Source: Sipunculus nudus
Lineage: Eukaryota; Annelida; Sipuncula; Golfingiida; Sipunculidae
Length of the DNA stretch: 64,000 bases
Assembly: GCA_026874595.1 (NCBI GenBank)
Contig: CM049318.1
Span: forward strand, 51,116,750-51,180,749
Direction of reading: 5' to 3'
Shown: piece by piece, positions 10,784-21,200 of the stretch
How the letters are laid out: each line of letters begins with the position of its first letter
How positions within the stretch are numbered: the stretch's first letter is position 1
Notes under the pieces: model-generated
What the model saw: the letters and a program-made list of their open reading frames with translations, nothing else
Database searches by the model: none
Told to the model about the DNA's origin: nothing
Translations under genes and position numbers: made by a program

Positions 10784-12879
10784 AGGGGCTGTGTTTTGAG
10801 CCGGCAGAGAGGAAAATACTAGCGGACACGGAAGAGTGTGACTCTCCCGTCAGATTTTTGCGGCCTATTCCTATAACTGCAGAACTTACACATATTCTAA
10901 GGACTTTGTAACAGATTTTATTCGGATTGTCTCCAGTCTGATTCAGTTTAAAACAAATCTGAATAAAAACATCCTTGAAATACATTCTCATAATGATAGT
11001 GAAAAATGCCCCCCCCCCCCCTTAGCATGCAGCATTCATAACGCGCTTAGTAAATTGATCATTTTCTTTATTGTTTATTATTATTTGTGTCTATTCCCCG
11101 CTGATGCTTATAATTTAAAGGTGAGTCAAAATGGAATTAATGGTAGACTGGTCCCTTACCCATTGAAACTCGTTAACTGATACTAAGAGAGCTTGCTGAT
11201 GTATTTTACATATTTCGGTTGTTAATTATTCTGTATGATACATGTAACTTTTCTAGACAATGTGCGAGCATGAACAAATCTATAACATTCCTAGGCACAT
11301 ACAGAGTTCCATGAAGTATGAAGTTATAATATAATAATAAGCGCGCACTCCCTGTTTAAAGTAACTTTCGAAATCCGATAAGAAACCTCGCACCTTGGTT
11401 TGAAACCCGGTTCGGGTGGGTCCTGACGCCAGAGCACTCGCAGTCTCGTTCACAGTCTGACCGCTTGGAGTAACATAAATGACAAAATAGATCTTCCCTA
11501 TTTGTTACACTCGGATTGACAGTGGATACTAACATCAATAATATACACACTTTATAAACTATGTTGACATATTTTAAATAAAATTTGTCTAGATATCCTA
11601 GCTTTTTCAATGATACTAAGATCATGACGTATACTATCGGCTAACGAGATTAAAGAAGCAATGGTCCTGTTTTCACTGACCCGGATGCCTGTGTTTAAAA
11701 ACACCATTTCTCGTTTGCCCGAAAAGATTCCAGCATCATACAAAGGGCAATCGCACCCTATATAACATTGCTTTTTGGAATAAAATAGGCTCTTAAAAGG
11801 ATATTTCGGATAACCGTAATGTTGACCATGCCGTATGGGCAATTCGCCTAGTAAATAGCTAGGGTAGTAAAGAGACAGATAAAGTTAAGCGCCGGCGAGG
11901 CTTAGTAGCCAGCAACTCTGCGTCTCTGTTGCAGAGCACTTACCCAAGGACTAGCAGTATGATTGTCTTCGGCAAATTAATAATAATCATTCTAAATTTC
12001 AACAGATCAAATTCCTGCTTTGCTGTAATTTATTAGTGGGAGAAATCAAACAAATGACATAGAACGCTTAGGAAGCAAGGTCTCAGCTAACCCGAGCTCA
12101 ACATCTTTCTCCCAGGAAGATGAGACGAAACTGACAAATATCTTGTACCTTACAGAGAGCACAGTACAGGTTGTAAAATCGGAATATTTTTTTTAACATC
12201 AGTAAAGAAATACACTTATAACCATTCATTTCACACTATCCTCTTTAAGCTGTCTCTTTATGGTACATCAAAATATTCTTTCCAGAATTATTATTTCACA
12301 GATTATTCTGTTTATCTTTCATGGTCCCATCAGTCAAGGATGTCATTTGATCAGTATAGGAGACACTTTAAGATATGTTATAAATGCATCAAAATTAAAA
12401 AAAAAAAAAAAAGTTTTAAAAATGATGACACCACTTTTGTTAAATAACCGTAGGCCTTAAAATCTCAATAGATTACGCTTTTTTATACTAATATAAAGTC
12501 ATTAACAAATTGGGGAATTTTGCCTGAACTCTTCCTGCGTCATATATTTCGGGCATCGCCGTGAATCTGATCTTGAGTGGCGTGAACAATAGCCATGAAT
12601 GAGTGATGATGGGTGTACTTACAGGAATGGGTTTTGTACTCTGTTATTTACCATATTTTATTACAAATATCATTCTTATTTTTATATAAACGTCTAAAAT
12701 TATTGTTATGCTACTCTAATAGTATTTACAGTGGAAGTTGTAAAATCTATGATCATCTTATCATGACTAACCAATCACATACCGCTTGGCGTGTCATATG
12801 ATTCAAGTCAGCTTTAAACAGCCACAAGGTAACGCTAACCTAAGACTACAATCATACTTTTAATGGCAATTTTTTATGC
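10784..12879. other. Intergenic DNA without recognisable genes
   Basis: A poly-C tract lies near 11009-11020 and an A-homopolymer near 12398. Frames are short and unsupported by splice signals or homology. Confidence 0.5.
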
Positions 12880-13090
12880 ATTAACTAAATATAGCACATT
12901 GTGAAAGAGTACCTCCAATTGAATTTTCATTTGCGTCTCACTGGATGTCTTCTAGCTTGGCACACATAAAGCTGCATTCACTACCGCCAAGAGCAAGTTT
13001 TATTTAATAGCATTAGCTAAATACGGCACATTGTGAAAGAGTACCTTCAATTAAATATTCAGTTAGGCTTCACTGGTTGTGCTGGAAGAT
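12880..13090 (+). repeat. Two-copy tandem repeat, about 132-bp period
   Basis: TAGCACATTGTGAAAGAGTA at about 12890 recurs as CGGCACATTGTGAAAGAGTA at about 13024. Flanking similarity on both sides covers most of the period. Confidence 0.7.
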
Positions 13091-13379
13091 GCTGCACTAA
13101 TTTGCAAAAATAAATTAACTTTCAGTTACGATATACATATCCCATTATGCATAGTAGCTGATGTAATCAAGTCAACTGTGATGATAAAAACATAATTATC
13201 TGATTAACCCTGTCTTAATATTTGCTACCAAAATTATATACATTATGTGAAAAAGGCAAACTAATATGATTTAAAGACCAAAACAAATATTTCTTGATGA
13301 AAGCCCATTACTAAATGCTTTATTATTTATTTACAAGGAGAGTATAAATAGTTATTATAACTAATCATGGCATTCTCAA

Positions 13380-13720
13380 TATATTTTCTCGCCTGATTTC
13401 TCTTTTAGGCAAATATCACGCATATTTAATGAGGTCAGAAGTCACGATGTGGTTTCGCCGCGATAACTTACAAGAAATATAACGCTTTTAATGAAACTGT
13501 TACATGAAATATCAACCCATATAATATCTCGAATAAGTTCAATTCCTGACAAAACGTTTGCATATTTAATCAGGTCAGGGGTCACCATGATGGCTTACTA
13601 AAATTCTGATGCATTTTCATGAAACTCATCTTAAATATTTACCTATATAGTTTCTCACTTGAATTAAATTTTCGGCAAAAAAATAATTTAATGAGGAAAA
13701 GGAGGTCACAAGAAATACGA
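13380..13720 (+). repeat. Degenerate tandem repeat carrying AGGTCA half-sites
   Basis: Three degenerate units with a period of about 130-140 bp share the phrase CATATTTAAT-x-AGGTCA. In the first two the half-sites form DR1-type pairs: AGGTCAGAAGTCA at 13432-13444 and AGGTCAGGGGTCA at 13572-13584. The third keeps only one AGGTCA at 13703-13708. DR1 elements are the known target of RXR heterodimers and HNF4. The array lies 0.5-0.8 kb upstream of the TLCD3-like start, so a regulatory role is possible but unproven. Confidence 0.55.
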
Positions 13721-14237
13721 CGGGCGTATAATGCACCCTTGCGGTGCTTAGTTTTCTGAATGCCCTGTACTTCTTAACTCAATTGTCGTCAGACTACTTG
13801 TATACTATAAAACTATAATGCACGGACACGCGCAACCTAGGGGCCCTGCGCGGGCTGAAAACAATGTAATCCGCACCCGTTACGCATCACAGACTATCAA
13901 TCCTTAATTAAAGAAAACATATTTAGCCAAGCCCTGTGGTTTCTATAATTCTTTTCCCCGAACCCGCCCCGATATTTCAAGACAGCAAATTAGCTATATA
14001 ACAGGGCCGCGTACCCCAAATGATCATGTCAGCGGAACAGCTCCCCGGTACCCTTTTCTTCATACTTATAGATGCATGTCGAAATTCACGAGTCGATGAA
14101 ATGGTCGGCGAATCAACCCTAGCACGCACCGTGTTACAAATAGGTTACTCCAGAGCGTCAGTGCAACGGGAATTCCTGAGGGATGCTCATATAGTTTCAC
14201 CAGTCGCTCATGTCCATGGTGCCAAATATTTTTTACA

Positions 14238-14410
14238 ATGGTGGCCTGCGCTGTTTTATTCGGAATATTCGCTCTTTATCATGTGGCGGTCACGTGGTTT
14301 TTCAGCCGGCTGGTTCTTTGGATGTACCCCAAGACCGAAATGTCGTCAAGTTTGTTCTTCAGCGGCAAGTATGTTGTTATCAAATTTCATGCTCTGATTT
14401 CTTATGAATG
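14238..14410 (+). CDS. TLCD3-like exon 1 (start codon)
   Basis: The ATG at 14238 sits in an acceptable context (ACAATGG) and opens a hydrophobic segment, MVACAVLFGIFALYHVAV. The exon ends in phase 2 at either of two donors. CAA|GTATGT after 14368 is the better splice sequence. ATG|GTTATA after 14410 keeps the FHALIS stretch that resembles the family's conserved helix, and I prefer it for that reason. The longer overlapping frame beginning at 14020 is out of phase and is a shadow. Confidence 0.7.
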
Positions 14411-14618
14411 GTTATATATCTATTTCTTATATAAAGTTTTCTAACCATTTTAAATAAGTTGGTTACAAAAATTAAAAATACTGACGAAACTGACATAATC
14501 TTTCCGGAATTATCACTTTAATGAATTTTATCTAACAAAAAAGTTTTAAATTTAATCTTTTTTGTTATTGCATTGAGATAACTTAAATTTGCATTAAAAT
14601 TTAAAAAAATCACCTACT

Positions 14619-14682
<64 letters not shown>

Positions 14683-15430
14683 TACTACTACTTCTACAAC
14701 TATTACTACTAGTATTTCTACTGTAACTACTAAGACTACTACTACTACAACTACTACTTGTATTTATAATAATAATTATTATTATAATAATATTAATATT
14801 ACTTGTGGTCTTACCGTCGCAGTAAATTATCCAGTCTAAACGGTTCAGAATTTTTTTTTAACTTTCATTATGCGCTGCAGATACTTTTCCTTCTGTTGCA
14901 TGCATTTCGGGGCCCGTCTCAATCATGGTACATAACAGAATGATAACATAAGATGAAACAATAAATATATGATAAATAATGGGGAAACATGGAAATAAAA
15001 ATAATTGTGGTAGTAATACTACTGCTTACAAGAAGGTTAACAGTCCTTGCTGCTTATATTAACCAGATAAACCCTAGATATGGTCTCATGTTCCCTTTCG
15101 CATCAACTCATTGGTTTTGCTTAACACGCGCAGTTGGAAGGGTATGTTTGATTGCGTTTTGTTTAATATGTTGTTTAACTTCCCATTAAGTGACAGAGTC
15201 TCTTGCTTTAAACACTTTAAAAAGATCTGCACAAGTATGACAAAACTGCTATTGTGGCCATGTCACTAATCAATGATGTGTGACAAAACCAGAGTAATGC
15301 TCTGACGACCCTGTCACCATCCGGCCATGAATTAAAAATCACATCGTGCGGCAGGCAGCTAGTCAATGATTATTGCTAGCACCAATGTATAGTGAATGCG
15401 AAATTGCAAAGTTCAAGTTTGTTGTGTTCT

Positions 15431-15527
<97 letters not shown>

Positions 15528-18163
15528 TATACATCAGGGGCGGATCCAGGATAGGAAAAGGGTGTGGGGGTTGGGGGTGGGGGGTCCAACGCAGAAGGAC
15601 TAATGATAAACCTAAAATAAAGGTCCCCGGGTTCGGAAATGGGGGGGGGGGGGGGAGGGGGTCCCGGATCCGCCTTTGCATATTTAAATACAGTGTTCAT
15701 ATATCTATAAATCTATACATACATGCATGTACATATTTATAAACATGCATCCGTTACACATTATGTAAAATATATTAGGTTAGTATATACAAATATCAAA
15801 TATGTATTATTTATTTAGTTAGAAAATAAAAGTACATTATAATATAATAATAAAAATAAATAATATTAATATTGAAATATACATTGCTGTGGGAAGGAAA
15901 ATTGGTGTATGCGGGGGGGGGGGGGGGGTTCATTACCCCCTCTCTGTGTCTCTGTTTAGTTTGTTCCTATTTTGAATATCAATATTGTTACGGAACCTAA
16001 TATCAACAGATCACGTATGTGTAATGAACATAAATTTTGCAATGGAGAAAAAAAAATCAGATTCTGTGAAATATCTAGGGGAATGAATAAAGAAGTCAGT
16101 GTTTTTTTGTTAACAAATAACTATAATTTATTCTTAAAACAACCCTAACATTACAGCTAGTACACCAAATCAATACAATTGCACAGTACAACAACAGTAT
16201 AACAGCGAATCAATATAATCACACTGCCTAATAAACAAAGTGCACAGTACCTGGATACTACCACTGTCACAGCGACAAGCCCTTTAAAATGTATAAGCCG
16301 GATGAATAGTTCACCCCAATTCTCTCGGAGAATAACAGTCCAATGTAAAGCTCTTGTAACAATCCCGAAAGTAAACTGAAGACCAAATAAGATTCGTCAC
16401 AAATCCAGAAGAAAATCTATAATTGCCGCACTTATCAGAATAGGTCCAACCAAGGAGTTTACAGGGATGGAGTATCAAGTGAGAGTCTGGCCGTGTCGGA
16501 TGTTGCTGACGGGGGTCATATAACTCGCTGCTCAATGGCACACAGAGATGCCGCTGATAAGCCCGGCGCTAATTGATTCAGCGCGAGAGACCACCCTTCG
16601 GCGTGACTTCGGAACAGCTCGTTAGTTCCCGGAGACCACCAATGTGAACTAACGCGAAATTTATCTCCGGTAATACTTAATATAAATATTTAAACAATCA
16701 TAAGTTTGAACACCATATTTCCATATGTGTGGGAAACGTGTGTGAAGGTTTCGTTGCTAATGACGCCTGAGCTATAGCTTGGCTGCGGTACATATGGGCG
16801 ATAATAAAAGAACAACGCCGTCAGTGACAGAGCGGACAATGGCTCGCTGTTATCCATCAAAATGAAAGTCATCCGAGCATAAGCTAAAAATTTTTTTTTA
16901 TCGTCGGAATACTATTATACATGGCCAATTATTAATATAAGTCAGAAGTGTGGGAACTGATGGAATTGTTTATAATTCCGAAGTTATTCAGGGAAAGTAA
17001 GGTTTACACTTACCAGTCGTCCGTCATGAATCACGGCATAAGTTGATGTAGAGTGTCCACATCTATCCAAAAATTGGTCAAGTGATTCCTCAACACGAGA
17101 CCTCTCTAGATATATTTGATGCGCATAATTCTTGGCAAAACAAACCATTTGCGCATTCATAATTCCGGTCAATGTTATTCCAGTGATTTACTGCTCAGTT
17201 ACTGGATATATAGCTCTCCGCTTCAGCGAGCTACAGCGGACCGCAGAAGTAACATCTAGCAGGCTCGCTAGACACCGCGGCACAATAGGCGTACAATAGA
17301 GTTAATGGGCTTATCATGTCTTAATTGCAATTAGCGCACGACTGACACTCGCGACCTGGCAGGGCTTCTGACAGTTGTTACTCCAGTCCTGTAAACTCCT
17401 TGGTCCAACAAACAAACTGTACGCTGGAATATTCTCTCACCTCCCTCTTGGCTTGGCTTTAAAACACAGCCTCTTTATATAAATTTTCACCTCAAGCCGA
17501 ATAACTAAAGAACCTAACATAATAAACACGCTCAAAGAATAAACTAGAACAAAGAATATTCTGTATCTACACGCCAGGGTTCAAAATGCGAATTAAACCG
17601 AGCCTGCAACATCCGGCCAGGCGAGGCCGCTACAACACGAGCTACGCGTGGCACACAAACCAAATGTCAACAACGCATGGAGCACCCCTGCGCACAATAA
17701 AAGAAAAACATGCAATACCTCTGCACACAATAAAAAGGGCACCTGTAACAATATCTAAAATGTCCCAATTGTATTGATAGCTTTCTGGTTACTGTCAAGA
17801 GACTTTGAAAATGCCAAAACCATAGGTATTGGCGGATGTGTGCGCTCTTTAAGTGCCTTTTGTTTGTATATCTATTTACAGGATTCTCGCCTGCCTGCAC
17901 GGCATCGTTTCTTCCACAGCTGGCGCCATGATTATCATGGAATGTAATCACGATACATTAAACGCCAGGTGAGTTCATCTCTATATTTCACTGTTGTAGA
18001 CTAGAAATCTGCATACTAAGGAATGCTAACCTCCGCCATGTGAGGGGTCCCTGTTGGAAGATGCAGCCAAAACCGTGTTTGCAATCAATTATTCGGCCCA
18101 TATTCCGAGGTTCATTGGTTCATAATGGAATAATTTATGAACATTACCAAAATCTAGTCGATT

Positions 18164-18220
<57 letters not shown>

Positions 18221-21200
18221 CATATTTAATAGGATGCAGTAAAAAAAGTAAACTGTTTAGATGTTACAGAAGGTACTTAATTCAGTCCTCCTCTGAATAA
18301 ATTGTATTCCTTAGAAAAATACATTGGGTTCTTAAATTGTATACGTATTGTTTAACTCTTTGAGGCGTTTCAAAGGGGTCCAATTATTTCAGGTATTAAC
18401 GTTTAATTATACCAATAAAAGCCTTTAAAAGTATTTTATTTTATGATCAGAGGTTTGACAGAATTGCAAATTTGGTGTGTCCATTCTTAGAAATAGGAAC
18501 TACTATTATCAGTGTATATTTCAAGGTTCAGTTTACCACAATTATGACAGTTGTAAACGAAAATGTGCAGTTGTAATTTTGGATCTGTGCAGTATCAAAA
18601 TTTAATTTTTAACGCTGTCACAGAGTGAAAAACACGACTCCTTTATCCCTACCAATAAATTGAAATGACCGACAGATAGACAGACAGAACATATTGTCGG
18701 TATATTATGGATTATATGATTTTCAGAACGATAGCTGGGAAGTTGTGGCCTGTAGAATGACATACATCATTCAAATGAACAAGCAAGCAGACAAAGGTGA
18801 CAGCAACAGACAAACATAATGGCACCTTGAAACATCTGAGATAATGGATTAGTAGAAAATCTTAAGAAGAAGTTAGAGATGAACAAAATTAGCTATAGTT
18901 TATGTAGGTAAGGTTTCGAGATATGGCCATAAAATATGTTATGTTGTATTTTTTGAGTGCAGCGCCCCCTAGTGGCCATTTCCCAGGAAAAAAAATAATA
19001 ATAATTTCGAGAAATCAGTGAAGGACATAAAATATTTCAGTTTCAAGACATGTCCTGCAAACTTGTGGAATATAGGGCATCTTTAAATGAAATCTCTCAA
19101 AATCTCGTTTGACGAGATATTATGCAAAATTTTGCGAGACTTATGATAAAATCTTAAATCATTAATAAAATGCAACCAGATACAAAAACTAGTCCTCTCT
19201 AGCTTTAAAACTGACAAAGTTAGAAAAATAAGACCCATTGGTTTCGAATATTATGAATTTTCCCCACAAATGCGTTATCTTGGTTACAGCAGATTTGAAT
19301 TTGCTACGCATCAGAAGAAAGGCCATGGAATGAGAAAAATAGCTTTAGGTTTTCTTGACAATTATAGACAAAAGATATGACGAAAATAAAATTATGATGT
19401 TTATGGATGACCTTGACCTTTGACTTACATTGACCACAAATAAAGGGCTTCTAGGACTTTGATTGTCGATCAGTTGTATAAGTTTGAAAGCGATTGCTGC
19501 AAAATCGTGGCTTGGTGAGTGGAGACAGACAGACAGACAGACATAGAAATAGACAGGCATACGCAACTTACCAGCATGCTTGCCGAAATCGAATATTTCC
19601 GGCAAGCAGTAAGGCTATTCACTATACAATTGGCTCTGGTGTGAATTCGCAAACATTAATATATATCTGTAATGATAAAAAAAATTTTGTCATAGTTTCT
19701 CTCATGATCCATTATAATCATATTATATAAATAACCTATAAATACAAACTTGAAATCAACCAACAATGGTTAAACCTAAAAATTAAAAAAAGTTTTGTCT
19801 CTGATATAATCGGTCCCCAGCCCTTCAACTGCTTAGAGTTTGGCTGACGGTGACTTTGTTTATTAATAGTTCTAAAATGTTCATAAATCATACCCTGCAT
19901 TTTATCATAACTATATGAATGAGCAGAATGCCAGCCACATGATCATGTCAGTGGAACTACTCACCCGGTACCCTTGCACCTCCGTGGGTGCACGGATGCA
20001 TAACAAAATCATACTTACAAACCAACAGAGCTTAGATACCAGGTATTTTAATTTCAAAGGAGACACCAACCCTGCAGTTATCAATATATGCAAATTATAA
20101 AGTGCACCTCAGTGCTCTAATTAGTAGGGCTGGGCAACATTATCGATATATCGGTTTATCGGATACGGTGTTTCGAATATTGCCTATCGCGATACAGTTT
20201 TAAAATATCGATATTTCACGATATCTGCTAAACATGTCTAAAACTGATTTTGAAGTAAAAATAATGTTTCTGTTGAAAAAAAATGAGACATCTGAAGACT
20301 TCTGAATAGGTTTGTATTATTGACATACAGGCTTAAAGTGAAAATCGCCTCCCAAACGTTTAAGTAGGCCTGATAATCCAAAGACAAAATATACGTCCCA
20401 GGAAATTTGTATGTCTGTTTGATGACTTATAATATACGAGAATATTTCTATACAACAAAAAGAAGGTCGCAATAAATAATTTGTCATTTATATTCTCTCC
20501 TCACATCTAATTTTAACTGCCAAAGTCAAGTAAACAGTACTAACCGTTGTTTGAGAACTTCATAATAAGTTTATGTTTAAGAACTTGATATGTGGTACGC
20601 GGCTGTGAATGTAACACTACCTCTACCTCTCCCCGCTACCCCATAGCCTAGAAATCTCCCATTGGCGAGTTATTTGCACACGTAAACCGTTCTTTGAGTA
20701 CTATCAAATACCCTGTATTATATACCAATCAGCGTTTAGAAAAAGACAAGTTTGAGTGATGGCTAAATTTACGAACATTGGCGAAGCAAGCTCAGTTGGT
20801 CTAGGGCGGGGGTCCATGGGCGGACTATAACACTATACTATACACACACGTGATGAGTCCACTTTTATTGAGCTCTTAGATATACTTAATTATGTAGGAA
20901 TTATTATTTACAACGGTCTTTTATCAGTGGGTAAACATGCTAAGGGTAAAATGGTAAAGGTTTTAAAGCGATATTAATGTTTATTTTTAACTATCATCGT
21001 ATAAACCATCTTTGAATAACTCTCCGAAAATTCGCCGTGGACTCCCGTCTCCCCGTGGATTCTCCGAATTTTAAGCCCGCCTTACACGATGCAACTTGTT
21101 CTACGACATGTCGCTCAACATGATCAGTTCATACACACAGCGATATGTGCTGCAACATGCCCTGCAAAACTATGATAAAAACTACATGCATCTAACATAA

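Larger units (their letters stand above)
15986..17750. mobile_element. Solo-LTR-like element, copy B, carrying a nested insertion
   Basis: It has the same termini as copy A (TGTTACGGAACC...CACCTGTAACA), with target duplication ATAT at 15982-15985 and 17751-17754. Without the nested element and its duplicated target it is about 806 bp, in line with copies A and C. It lies in intron 1 of the TLCD3-like gene. Confidence 0.78.

Noticed and set aside
11355-11470. Region with GGTTTCAAACC resembling a polymerase III B box.
   Set aside because: No matching A box at the right distance and no tRNA fold.
14020-14397. 125-codon frame overlapping TLCD3 exon 1.
   Set aside because: It is in a different phase from the recognisable TLC coding frame and reads out of frame through the exon. 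Part of it (14017-14060) is a short repeat also present at 19935.
15373-15742. Several overlapping frames with IYIYIY and SLSLSL stretches.
   Set aside because: They are translated microsatellite. The same applies to the frames at 8848, 9315, 18040, 25214, 32143 and 57342.
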